A DNA stretch of 64,000 bases, taken from assembly GCA_904066235.2 (NCBI GenBank), contig CAJFCV020000004.1:4030001-4094000 (forward strand). Direction: 5' to 3'. The notes beneath the pieces were generated by a model, which was given only the letters and a program-made list of their open reading frames with translations, was not told where the DNA came from and did no database searches. Position numbers and translations under genes: made by a program. Below, in pieces: positions 22,401 through 36,068 of the stretch. The DNA comes from Bursaphelenchus xylophilus (Eukaryota; Nematoda; Chromadorea; Rhabditida; Aphelenchoididae). Position 1 is the stretch's first letter. The number at the start of each line of letters is the position of its first letter.

Positions 22401-22704
22401 ACTTGTGTAATTGTAAAATATATGTTTTTTCTAGTCGCTTCATTTTTTAGAATTTGAAATTTTCCTACACAAATTACTCGTTAAATAAGAAGTCTATTTC
22501 GAGCTAAATTTTTTCTGGATACTCCTAAAATTATTTTGGTACACACACTTTTCCAAATTGCTTGTTCATGCCCAAATTATAATACATATCCTCCCCTTAC
22601 CTTGCCAGTCCCTCGGAACTGACGGCACTGTCCAAACTCAGCTTGTCCATCTCTTCGGAGGCCCCAACAATCTCCGGATTCCATTGTCGCTGGTGGCTCA
22701 GCAT
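19469..22704 (-). CDS. CRAL-TRIO and GOLD domain protein (SEC14-like)
   Basis: Five exons (22704-22601, 22126-21945, 20980-20568, 20446-20181, 19799-19469) give 431 residues. CRAL-TRIO domains bind and transfer small hydrophobic ligands such as phosphoinositides, tocopherol or retinal; the GOLD domain is a beta-sandwich for protein contacts in membrane traffic. Residues about 90-100 (LHRWICGWDNKVG) end the CRAL-TRIO N region. The lipid-binding core follows, with the typical DLSGFGMEHLFAPTV, FPELTRKIYVINSPTIF, LIKPILSEKTRSKIEILG and YPLYGG motifs. The last exon is the GOLD domain (KKSLDFECKAGQTLKWFF..DIDLSVYLD). The family includes nematode CGR-1 and human SEC14L2. ATG 22704 lies two bases behind a TTCAG acceptor, so it is either SL trans-spliced or a further 5' exon exists. 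Confidence 0.9.
19865..19935 (+). mobile_element. MITE family 1 fragment
   Basis: A short stretch, AGAGTACAGAAACTGGGGAG followed by AGCGGTCAGAGAAAAAAC, matches the interior of the MITE at 4538. It is decayed and lies in the last intron of the CRAL-TRIO gene. Confidence 0.45.
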
Positions 22705-23607
22705 CTCTGAATCAGCAAAATTGATATTTCACATAAAATTGAGTACAGTAATCGCGAAAAAATTTTTTTACAACTTGAACGTTGTTTGTCACAAATTAGT
22801 AATCTATATATAAATGGAGATCACAGACCATAAGGTTTGCACGAAAGTGATATGATTGTAAAGTAATCGAACAGTCCGCGTTCCCGCCCCACTTTTTGTT
22901 GCCCTTTATATCAGCGGCGATGCTGATAAAAGTCACGGAAATTGGGTAAATAATCATTGGAATGGTAATTGAAGTAGGCAAAAAAATTCAAATAATATTA
23001 AAAATCCTCCCAAAAAATTGAAAACTAAAGTGCAAGCGATTAATCAAGCTAAATTTTCTAGACATTAACCTTAACGTCTAGACTTCCCTTACTTAATTCA
23101 GCGCAAAATCAGCCAAATTACAACGATTTCTATGAAAAATAGCGTGGTCTTCCACTTTTATAGCCCCCCAAAGTAACTTTGATGTAAACCAAGTGTGACT
23201 TTGCCCACGTAAATATAGAAAACCCAGTCAAGGACGTTGAAAATCTCAGCCTGATTTGTGTTTTTTCCTTGTGTTTGGCAGTCAATTTAAAGGTAGAAGA
23301 CGATGGGAAAATTGGGGTCTAATTGGTATAAGGAGACTTGCTAAAAATTGGAAATTTGTCTGGCGTCGGAATTGGGATAAAATGAAAAACAAAGATGACA
23401 AAAAAATGGTAAAAGGCGCTCAAATATTCTTTAAAGTTTCGCTGCATGAAGTATTTATAAGCCAGCTTTTAAAATCAAAATTTTATGATTTCTTAGTGCC
23501 TGTTATCAGTACTATCAAATCATTATAAAACAAAGAGATCAGTGTGGACAATATAACCAAAAGAATGCGATAAGAAAAGGAGTGCGCTTGGCCTTTTTTA
23601 TATCACT

Positions 23608-23791
23608 CCGTTCGTAAAGTCGCTGGAATGATTTCGGCGACGTGCACTGTGCAAGAAAACTCAGGGTGCGAGCGACAGCCCCAAAAAGCCTATTGCACTG
23701 TGCAAAAGGCCAAAAATTGCACAGTGCAATGTGAACTTTCGGTTTCGCGGAGTGCATGTCGCCGAAAACATTCCAGCGACTTTACGAACGG
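23608..23791. mobile_element. Small MITE with 20-bp+ terminal inverted repeats
   Basis: CCGTTCGTAAAGTCGCTGGA at 23608-23627 is exactly inverted at 23772-23791. Inversion continues imperfectly inward through GGCGAC..GTGCA. The 184-bp unit contains two to three GCACTGTGC palindromes. There is no ORF of note. Confidence 0.7.
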
Positions 23792-25126
23792 CCTAGTAAA
23801 ATTAGTTTTTGATTTTTTGGGTCCACAAAATGATGACTATAAAAAATTATGAAAAATCTCGTTTTATGAACTTTTTTTGCAAGAAAAGAAACTGCTGAAA
23901 ACATAGATTAACGACAAATTTTTTAAATCCGTTGTGTCTACTATTCATTTTTGAAAATTTCAGCTCGATCTTCGCGCATATATGTATTAATAAGCTATTT
24001 TGTTTATTGCTCATCGCAATAAATGACTTTTTTTACAAAAATTTCTTGGCTATTTCTACCCACCAATAACTTTATTTTTTACTATCTATCAACTGTAACA
24101 TCCCCTCCCACAGAACAGCCAAGCTTCCCCAACTTTTTTGTGCGATTCCCCTTTCCCTGCGGCCCTTCCGAATCCCCGCAACGAAACCGCGACAAATCCG
24201 AGAGATACGGTTGATTATGTAATTCCCTTCACTTTTTTCGCGATTATTCCTCAGCTTAATGACCATTTTTATGGAGCGAAAAACGAGTCTACGGACGGAA
24301 GAGGAAGGCTACAGGGGCTTCATGAAAAATAATAAGAAAAATGGATAATTGGGAGTCAGAAAAAGGAGGCCTTTCGGATATTATTCATGGCGTAACTGAA
24401 AAAATAATATTTTCAAATTGTAAAATACAAACTAGATTTATGAAAAACTAATTTTTCGGATATATTTTGGCTGCTTATCCGAATGAAAATGAAATTTTTT
24501 CACTTTTTTCGCAAACTTTTTTTACTTTTTTTGACATTTCGCCGACAAAACAGCCCCCTTCATTTGGGTCATCGGAAACTTTATCTTCACGCAACGATTA
24601 CACAAAAAGTCATCCATCTCAGTTACTAAATAGTAAAATAGTAGGCAAAAAAGAGTGATTGCCCTAAGGGCCTTTGTCTTTTAGACTTTGTTAAACTCCC
24701 TTTGTTGACTTGTTGGGAACCTGTATTACAGCTACGATTATGTGACAAGTTTACTATCGGAAGAATTGTTTTTGACTTGAGAATAATCGCAAAATAGAAG
24801 AGAGTGTAAAAAAGGTGAAAAAACGCTGGTAAACTATAAAAACTGTCCCAGAATTGAGAGATCAAGGTTAAACTGTAATACCAAGAACTGATGGGGTGAT
24901 AAAACCCACGTGATCCACCTGAAAATAGAGATCAGGGGTTTCGAAATCGAAAATCGCCACCCAAAGTCCGTTAAAAATCCCCGTAAAAAGCGGCGATAAA
25001 CAGCCTCCAAGGCGAAAATTTATTCCGTCAAACGAGAGGATCCCAAGAAGATACGATTTTTATCGAGAAAATTCGCATTTCCAAACGGTTTTGCTGTTTG
25101 GAAATTTTTTTATTAAAATTTTGAAC

Positions 25127-25455
25127 TGCACAGTGCAAGAAAACAAAAAAGATTTCTGCACAGTGCAGAAATCTTGAAAGGGAAAAGGAAATGCACGGTG
25201 CAAAGAAATTTTTCTGTACTGCACGGTGCAAATTTGGAAAAGAATTTTTGCACAGTGCAGAATTTTTGAAAAGTCAACTGCACGGTGCGGTAAAAAAATA
25301 AATCGCAGTTTTGGTAAAATAATAGGGTGTGATTGACACATATTTTTAAAAATAAGAAAATTTGGCCAATATCCTTGTAAAATGTAAAAATAAATTTTTG
25401 CTTTAATTGGAATCGAAAAAAATATATCGAAAATTAGGAAAACTGCACTGTGCGG
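25127..25455. repeat. Cluster of TGCACRGTGCA palindromes
   Basis: Seven TGCACAGTGCA- or TGCACGGTGCA-type palindromes occur at roughly 25127, 25157, 25191, 25219, 25248, 25278 and 25444, about 30 bp apart in the first six. One is embedded in a longer hairpin (GATTTCTGCACAGTGCAGAAATC). Similar words occur in the MITE at 23.6 kb. Confidence 0.7.
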
Positions 25456-28400
25456 ACTGCAAAAAAAATATTTTTTGGCCTAAAAAACACTGATAAAAAA
25501 ATTTTAAAAACTAAATAAACTAGTCTTATTCAGTGCGGTAAAATTATTGTCCAAACTTTTCAACGTCTTTTATAACTAGTACTATCAAATAAAATGCATA
25601 CAAATGTTTTATCTAATGTCAACATTTAATGTCAACATTGATGCCCGGAGGCTAATATAATATCATTTACCTCCGATTCGACCCACCCTCCCGTAAATCG
25701 CCTTCGAGTGAACTTCGCGATAAATTAACTCTTCCAAATTACTGCTTTAATAAACCCAAACCGTGACCATTTCAGCGACAAGAAACGGGCTCTTCAAAGA
25801 ACGACTTCGCTTTTGTTACGTGAAGACAATGCCTCAGGGAAAACCGGGAATTGCTGCAGGTTGAATTCAAGTCAATTCGGGTTTTAATTAAAATAATCGA
25901 CGGAAATTGGGGAAACTGTGACTTTTTCGGGGGAAACAAGGCTTTTGAAGGGGGTTTTAATAGTAATTAACAAATAATTTTAAAGAAAAACAACGAAAAG
26001 GGGGAATGTAGAAAATTTAAAGAATTTTCGGGCAAAAAATTTGAAAGATTTTTAAAAAGTAGAGTATAAAAAAGTAAAATAAAGTGTAATTTTATAGGGC
26101 TTCTTTAAAGAAATATAATTTGGAATTGATTTAGTGATAGTTTTTGGAAAATATGCGAGATTTAAAAATCAAGGTTTTTACATCGAAAGTTGTAAAAAAA
26201 TTTTTACTTTTTCTCATTTTTTGAAACCCTTTTTTGCACCGTATTCCTCGTTTTTTTAGTCATCTCTTGGCTACAAAGATCACTAAATATCTTGGCCGCG
26301 TTTGCAGAGTAACCTAAAATTTTTAGAAATTGATTTTTGGACTAGTGTCGTAGTATATCTGTGCAGAATTTTTAGAAAATGAGAAGGTAAAATACGAAGT
26401 AATTTTCAATAAGAAGAGCTTAAAAATTCAGAATTTTTTATAAATATAATAATCACTTTCTGGCCGCTGAACAATTAAAAATATGTTTGTAAAATACGTC
26501 ATGTTAAAATGCTTCTAATATATCAATGAATCAATGGAATTTACTTCCCTAAACTCTGATTTTTCTTATCGCATTTTTTGGTTTCAATGGCCCAATGGAT
26601 GGATCCCTTTGTTATAACACGAGTTTATTGTACTGATAGGAGACGCGTATATATACTGATAACAAAGACTAAGGAACCATTAAATCGAAAAACGTGATTG
26701 AAAGATAAAAGTTACGGCTCTCATTAAAGAGTATTATAATGAACCAAAATTTCTAAAAATTCGTGCTAGAAATCAAAAATTCAATATAAAATATGAAAAT
26801 ACGTGAACCAAAAATGATTTCAAAACTCTCGATTACCCTTGAGCAAACAAAAGAATGGATAAATTTCGAAAATTTTTGAGAAATTCCCTCAAACTTTGAG
26901 AGAAAAGCGGCCCAAACTCCCCCGTTCCCTCTTTTGAGCCCTCTTCACGTAAAAAAGCGGACGAAAAAGAGAAATTGAGGGATTGAAAAGTTAATCCGCT
27001 TGACGAACAGACACAGTAATTACTCAAACAAACAGTAGACAGTAGCCTGACCGATCAAAACTTTGAACTTTTTGAGATTTTCAATCCTTCTGCCGTTGTT
27101 ATTGGACCTCAAAGGTCAAGAAAACCCTATTGAGGTTGAAAAGTAATCATTACGAGTGGAATTACCACTTTTTTACTCGCTAAAAAATAACATGACAAAG
27201 TAAAAGGTGGTTTTTCCAATTTTTTATTTCTTTGGCGAGCTGTTTCCACGCAAAACGACCTCACGAGGTCATTTATTACCACGCGAACACCCATTTATTT
27301 GGAAAGTCACCGGAAATTGAGGATCGATGATAGGGAAGGGGATAAAGAGAGTTTAGGGGCTTGGCGGAAGCAAAGGTAATAGAAAGAAGATTTTTTTTGA
27401 GATTCTGGAAGCTTCTGAGGATTCATCAACAAAATTATGGGGGATTGAAAACTTATACGGTACTGAGAAGTTCTTTATATATAAGTTGGAAAAGCGGGTC
27501 GTAGACACTCTGAATACGGTATCAAAATGTGTCACTGAGATAGGATTTTAATTTGTAATTGAAAATTCTTTTTTCGAAGTCCGGAAAATGAAGTGATACA
27601 GCAAAAAATACATCAGATTTTACAATGGCGATATCTACTTCTCCAGTGCTTTGAAAATTTCCATATAAGCCCTAATTTATTACAAATAGATCCATGGAAA
27701 TTTTGGCTAAAATTTGCAAAAGCAGTTATGACATTCAAAAATTTTTAAAGCTTAGAGACAATGAAGAATGGCGAGGCACTCAGAGAGTAAACGTTTTTTT
27801 CGCCGGTAATTTGAAGATCCTTTGGCCAAAGGTTTCATTTTTTGAGATCTTTGGTTGCAGTGTTTATAGAACAGTAATGTGAATTTATGCCAAGTTTCAA
27901 CAAAGTCAGCACCCTGCAGATGGAGAAGTTCTTATTCAAGTCTAAAGTCAAAGACCAGCGAGTTTCGTAAACTCTTCTCAAAATGTGTAAACCACACTCT
28001 GTTTTGTTCTTTATTCGACCGATTAAACCCTGTTACATCTTCTCACATCCAAATCACAAGTGCTTTTCGGAGTATGTGAACAGCAAACACCATAAGATGA
28101 GAATATATTGGTCATTGCGCAACCGCCATTAAATCTCCGAAACAAAACAAAAGCAAAAGGAAAACAAGACGACCTTGGGAACATGTCGGCTACGTTCGTG
28201 GGGAAAAAAGAACTTTGAATTGAGGACTTGAGGGAACGTCGGCTCGCCCCTTTCTCGGGACTTTAATGGATTTTTGGCTCGCCTTCCCCGTCGTTTTTTT
28301 CGAGCCAGACATTGCGTTCTTTCATGTGGAAAATTAGGACAAAGAACAGTCAAAAAAGGGGCTTTATCTAGCATCAAGTTACTAGTAAATCTTTGGAGTT

Positions 28401-28983
28401 ATTGACAAAAACATTTGTGGTTTGTTGGCGGATAAAAACGATCCCAAAACCCAGCTGAAAAGGCGATTTTACGGACCGGAAACCCGATCTTCCGATCTAC
28501 CACCATAATATTTGTGTATAATACGAAGAGTTGATGTATTCATGCATACAAAAATGCTCCATTTTCAATCGATTTTAGGCCGATTAGAGGCGAGGAACCA
28601 GGTCAAAGAGTTTGCGTGTTCTAAACCAAGGGAATGAATGGGTATTATTTTTCACAACGTGCATGATTTCTGCAAAGAAAATGTTTACTACAAATGCTGA
28701 ATGAGCAACCGATATATTGTAAAAAAAATGGCGTAAATAAAGACCAAGAGTTCAGAAGATTCATGAAAGATCTTTAACGCAAGCTTTGCAGAAATCATCG
28801 CGATTTTTAACTTTGAGTTTTCCATTGGCCCCTCGGATGGATAATCTACACATTTGTATTGATAATAGAGCCTACAGTATCCCAATCGCTTTGATCATGA
28901 TTTTAATCCGATCACAAAAGACATCCAAATCTTCATAGGACTTTATTTTTTTGCGTAGCTTCCACATGGAGATTAAAAGCTAC

Positions 28984-29430
28984 ACGGGAAGTACCCCAAG
29001 TGCGACGCTCGGATTTTCTTTAAAATTTTCACAAACTTTGGTCATGAACTAAGTATCAATTCCTGAAAGTTTTAGCTCGCGCTTTGCAACCGCCGCCGAA
29101 ATATTGAACGATCTTTGCCGCCGAGAGAGTACGCTAAACGCGGAGAGCTGTCAGAGAGAAAAACACTTTTTGATCATAGCTTTGCTAGTTTCGTACGGAA
29201 AAATTTGATTTTTTGTGGAAACATTACCCTCTATGGTAGAAATAGGCATGAAAGTTTTCGTGCCGAAATTCGACAAAAAGTGTCAAATTTTCGTCAACTT
29301 TCAGTCTTAAAATCTCGGTTGTTTGTGCAAAGCGCGAGCTAGGATTCTCGCGTGTTTTAAAAAAAGTTATTCTAAATTTGTGCCAAGTTTCATCAAAATC
29401 TGAGCGTCGCACTTGGGGTACTTACCTTAT
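28984..29430. mobile_element. MITE family 1, full copy
   Basis: The ends GGGAAGTACCCCAAGTGCGA and its inverse ACTTGGGGTACTTACC define about 447 bp, similar along its length to the copy at 4538, including the inner GCTCGCGCTTTGC inverted pair. It abuts the first recognisable exon of the broken pepsin-like gene. Confidence 0.8.
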
Positions 29431-29847
29431 CAATTCTCCATGCTGCAGAATGAAAACTTGTCGCTTTTTGATGAAATACTCAGGAAGTCCGACTGTTAAA
29501 ACTCCCGACATATCTTTCGGCGGAGCAACGTTTCATACTACCGAATACAGGGGGTACTTGGAGTGGGACAAGACAGGAGCGGACGACAAGGCACTTTTCA
29601 ACGTCGAGAGCAGCTCCAAGCCTTTGTTTCTTCCGAAAAACGGAATCATAGGCTTAAACGTCGATCCAAACAATCCAGAATCTCAAACAACAAAGCTTTT
29701 CAAGAGTGTGAAAGAGAATAAGCAGATCATCGTCAGGAGGGGGTTTTTCTATCAGACCGTAGCAGGTCTAAGATCACTCATGCATAGGTCATCGCTGGTC
29801 TCGAAGACCTTATATTGTTTTCAGCGCGACAAGCAGATGAACAGCGG

Positions 29848-31930
29848 TAAAAAATGCCTTTATTTTTAGTTCTGAACAGAATAAATATCGTCCACAAGTC
29901 TTCTTCCCATCCATTTTGTCCTGATTTCCTCCTCCAGCTTCGGAAAGTAATCAAAACTTTGCTCCCATCGATCAACTCCCTCATCAAGAACCCTGTACAT
30001 AACTTCGCCATCTTCGCAGTGAAAATAGAGGAACTTGTAGACCTCTTCCGCACTCTCTTTCTTTATCTTCATCTTCCGAACGCCATTGCAGTAAAATTGA
30101 GGCAACAACAGCAGAGGGCAAAAGTCAATGTTCTTGAATTTTTTACACTTTCTAACCCATTCCTCCGTCCTTTCGTTGTAGATGTAAAGAATTTGGTGGT
30201 CATTGTAAGACCCAACTCCGAAGATAAAAGCGAAGTCACACAGTTTGGTGAATCCCTCGGGTCCATATTGCCCATCAAGGCCCGTGTGAACTGTTTTGCC
30301 TGAAGGGAAATGATGATGAGTAGTTGTTATTTGATCACCTAAAAAAAATTTTTTAATAACGTCGGAAATCATTGTTAATTCGAGAAAATAAATAAATCTG
30401 TTTAAAATGACAGCCTTTTCCAGGCACAGATAACACAAAATGTAAGGAGAGCCGGCCAGGGAAACTCGGCTTTCGCTCATAGCTTTTTTCGGCATAAAAA
30501 AGTTGCTTTTTTGCAAAGCTTACAGTGACAGACCATTTCTACCATTACTGTGAAAAGAAACCTACTAAAAACAACAGTGTGTGCCTTCATCATGTAAAAC
30601 GCCGAAGTCGCTCTATCAAACTTGATCACTTCTGTTAGCCTCTCTTCCTCTGCGCTGAATGCGTAAAATACGTGTCTTGCCGACACTAGATAGTATTGAT
30701 TTCCATTTTTGTAGCAAGAGTAATGAAGATAGTACTCGTCTTCCCCTGGTAGTTGATGAAATCTTCTCGTAATCACGTTAAAAATTCTGTTTCCATCCAT
30801 AACTGAGCCGAGGCATTGATAACTTCCGGGGCCAAATCTCTGTTGAGCCAGGAGTTTTTGACTATCGACCTCGTAGACTTGCAAAGTTTGGGTTTGATTG
30901 TACTTGAAAGGAATGTAAGTTTGTAGAAGTTTATCTTAATAACCTACGTAGACACTTAATATCTTCCCTCCCATCAACAAACAGACTTGATCTTCGCCGG
31001 CATGGTGGTAATTGATGGGGAAATAGCGATAAAACCGTTTACCCACATCAAAATCCGTGACGATGACATGAGTTTCAGCTATAAAGGCAAATCTTGAAGA
31101 GCTCTCGAAGGGATCAAAGGCGAGAAACAGATAGTTCGGGCCGTCCACAATACCAGGGCCTCCAAAAGGAGCAGTGATTTCTCGCTGGGGACTCCTTAAA
31201 ATTAATTATTAAAAGATATAATACAGTATAACCTCTGTGCAACAAACTATAATAATAGTACAAAGAAATCAGTCTGTGAAGAGCAATTTCAGAGGTCTCT
31301 AGAGTACATCTTTTCCAAAATAAAACTTACTGTTCGAACGCTTCAGCCCAACTCTCATTCTCCAGTTTATAAATACGGCAACGGCAGCAGATTTCTTTGT
31401 AAATCTCTTCTCTCCGCTTCTTCAGTAACTGCCCGAAATAGCTGTTTGTTTCTGATAATCGAAAGACTGACTTTACATCCAAATAATCGACTACTTTACA
31501 CCAAATCTGTAATCAACGAGGTGACAAATAACCGCGTATTTTACTTACGGGAGAATCTAGTCGGAGCCAAGTAGGTTGAATCATTTCGCAAATTGGGAAG
31601 AGTAGTAATATTTTATATGCGAAAAAGGAGGATTAGAAATATATGCGAAATGATGACAATTCAAATTTTGGTCTCAGAGATTGCTGTTTTGCAGCACTGA
31701 CGCCAAGAACAGAGTTCTAATTTAACACCTTATAAATTTCCCAATGATCTATCAACTGTCGCGCGAGCTTTTAGCGCGCGTTACCCAAGCGAAAGGTCAG
31801 TCAAAGCCCGCGTTCTTTCATATCAAGATTACTGTAAGCTGTGCGGACGCGCGTTCTGTAGAGTCTCCTCAATAAATATTAGGTTCCAATACCTTGAATA
31901 AGGCACATAGACTGCCACGGTCAAAACTTC
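29848..31930. repeat. Segmental duplication, copy A
   Basis: A segment of about 2.08 kb from AAAAAATGCCTTTATTTTTAG to about GCCACGGTCAAAA matches 38067-40160 with few differences, including introns, promoter side and a GTCGCGCGAGCTTTTAG-containing upstream stretch. The whole F-box gene is inside. Confidence 0.85.
29866..31584 (-). CDS. F-box protein, copy A
   Basis: Five exons (31584-31549, 31506-31331, 31194-30948, 30902-30566, 30338-29866) give 422 residues. The N terminus (LDSPIWCKVVDYLDVKSVF, RLSETNSYF) is an F-box, which in SCF ubiquitin ligases binds SKP1. The rest is an unrecognised C-terminal region with many aromatic residues and HCKL/CPLL motifs, which would be the substrate-binding part. 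All splice sites are present and no internal stop is seen. The gene lies inside the second gap of the broken pepsin-like gene, on the opposite strand. A nearly identical copy sits at 38088-39805. Confidence 0.72.
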
Positions 31931-32148
31931 GGCGCAGCTGAGATATTCAGCGATCTTTGCCGCCGAGAGAGTACGCGAAAGATGGAGTGCGGTCACAAAG
32001 AAAAACATTTTTTTGGCCGTATCTTAGCCAGTTTCGTATGGAAAAAATCATTTTTTCCTTGGGGTCTTGCGTATGTCTAAAGAATTATTCTAAATTTGTG
32101 CCAAGTTTCATCAAAATCTGAGCGTCGCAAATGGTGTACTTCCCTTGT
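31928..32148. mobile_element. MITE family 1, truncated copy
   Basis: Only part of the element remains, from GATCTTTGCCGCCGAGAGAG to the end TGGTGTACTTCCCTTG. It lies directly against the foldback element that starts next to it. Confidence 0.7.
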
Positions 32149-34170
<2,022 letters not shown>

Positions 34171-34566
34171 TAAAAACATTTCATTGGAATCCACAAGGTC
34201 GACGATCTCCCTTCTTTCGGAATCTCCTTCAACAACGAGGACTTTACCATTCCTCCATTCAATTTTGTGCAGTACTATGGGCTACAGCACAATCTGTTAA
34301 CGCCTTTTTTGATCAACCAAAATGACACCGAAGACGGCTTTATACTCGGCCAGAATTTCCTTAGCGACTTTTGCATTTCCCTGAGGCAAAATAAGGCCAC
34401 AAACAAATTTGAGCTCGGTTTGGCGAAAAATGAGCCAATCAGAAGCGATCCACCGTGGATCAGTTATGCTGATGACTTTTACAACGATGACAACGCAGCT
34501 GACAAAAGAGGGATATGTATATCACTAATGGTTTTAGTTACGGTAATAAAAAGACTTGTTATCTAA

Positions 34567-35393
34567 GAGCAGAACAATGTTATATTATGAGATTCAAATG
34601 AATCTTTATCAAAGAATTTTATCGCTGTGGATCAGTGATACCCATTTGTAAAAAGTGGGATCTAATATGATACAGTGACGGACTTGATCCAAAAGCAAAA
34701 GACTACCATTATACTTCCGGGAAGTATCAAAAAGTATGGCAAAATGCCTCCTTTTCCATCTAAAAAACGGGGTTTTTTCACTTGAAGAGGGAGGTAATTA
34801 GCTACATTTTCGATTCTTCCCGGATGCAAAACGGTATGTTTTTTGCCACTGGAAAATTTTTTTCTGATATGTAAAAGTTAGCTGCCTAATTTTGGCTTGT
34901 AAAGGTGAAAAAGACCTCCAACTTTTCTCGAAACACCACGCAAATGCCCTTAAGTTTTGACCAAGTTTTTACCAAATCAAAAGCTTTGTTTCGAGCTAAA
35001 GTAAACTCTGGTATCTTTACAAGCCTTAAAATATCAAATCTAATTTATACTACACCTTAATTTGTAGTTCCAATGTAAAAAAGGCGCATTTCCATGGTGT
35101 TGCGAGAAAAGTTGACTTTTTGCCAAATTTCGGCACCAAAAGTTTCATGGTTATTTCTACCATAGAGGGTAATGTTTCACAAAAAAAATCAATTTTCCCC
35201 CCAGGAAACTAGCGAAGTTATGGCCAAAAAGTGTTTTCTGACCGGTCTCCACGTTCAGTGTACTCTCTCGGCGGCAAAAATCGTTCAATATCTCAACGGC
35301 GCCTGTAAAGCGCGGGCTAAAACTTTCAGGAATTGATATATACATAGTTCATGCCCGACGTGTGTGCAAAATTTAAAAAAAGAAAGGTTATCG
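34567..35393. repeat. Intergenic with decayed repeats, incl. reverse MITE copy
   Basis: About 34855-34990 shares text with 62255-62365 (TAGCTGCCTAATTTTGG, ACCAAGTTTTTACCAA). About 35110-35385 is a truncated MITE family 1 copy in reverse orientation (ACTCTCTCGGCGGCAAAAAT). No gene. Confidence 0.6.
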
Positions 35394-36050
35394 TCAAATA
35401 TTATATTTTGTGGATGAAGTAATTGGAGTGGAGCCAATGGTATATTGGACATTTGGGTTTATTTTAGGGAAATAGTGAACGCAGTTAGTCTTGTTTGTTG
35501 CAAGTTCAAGCCTGTTGATTTTTGACCAGTGAGTTAGTTTGCGGATAAAGACTTGGGCGGATTGATATGTTGAGTTGGGTATAACTTCGGATTTTAAGGT
35601 CATCAGCGAAGAAGAATGGGGAAACTCCTTCTGCGTGACAATCAAAGGGCCAAGGACAGAACCCTGTGGGACTCCCGAGGTCATGAGGTGATCTTCAGAC
35701 AAGGTTTCACCAACCAATGTCTTAAACGATCTACCAATTAGGAAATTGGTTATAAATTTTAGACAGCGACCGTTAATACCCATGTTAGAAAGCTTTTGGA
35801 TGAGAATTGAATGACCCGCCGGATCAAAAGCCTTTTTGAAGTCGAAGTAGAGTATATCAATCGGTTTGCGTTTCTCCCTTGACATTATTAACAGATCTAA
35901 CAATTCGAGGAGTGAAGGTGTTATTCTTTTGGCTGAATCCATGTTGGGATGGTGCAATAATCTTGCGATTATTAACATAGATAAGACGATTTTCGAAAAT
36001 GTGTAAAGAAGAATCGAGGCTGGGACGATTAACTAGCCTGTTGAGGAATT
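35394..36050 (-). pseudogene. Non-LTR retrotransposon reverse transcriptase fragment
   Basis: A minus-strand frame of about 194 codons (35978-35394) has the reverse transcriptase motifs LYFDFKKAFDPAGHSIL and TSGVPQGSVLGPL in the right order, typical of LINE-type elements. After GPL the expected catalytic YADD box is not in this frame; an FADDLKIRSY stretch occurs just downstream in another frame, so there is a deletion or frameshift. More upstream RT-like sequence (LVNRP) runs to about 36050 in another frame. It is a dead fragment with no endonuclease seen. Confidence 0.8.
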
Positions 36051-36068
36051 AGTTTTTCCTTAGGAGCG

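Larger units (their letters stand above)
22705..28983. other. Gene-poor 6.3-kb intergenic region
   Basis: No exon series with consistent phase could be assembled. Open frames here are short and lack family features. The region holds a small inverted-repeat element (23608-23791) and a cluster of TGCAC(A/G)GTGCA palindromes (25127-25455). It may contain distal 5' exons or promoters of the CRAL-TRIO gene. Confidence 0.45.

Noticed and set aside
23608..25455. Possible CRISPR-like spacing of short palindromes
   Set aside because: The words are too short, spacers are not unique sequences of fixed length, and the DNA is eukaryotic.
29854..30303. 149-codon plus-strand frame, and its 162-codon counterpart at 38076
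   Set aside because: Both are shadows of the last exon of the F-box gene on the minus strand.
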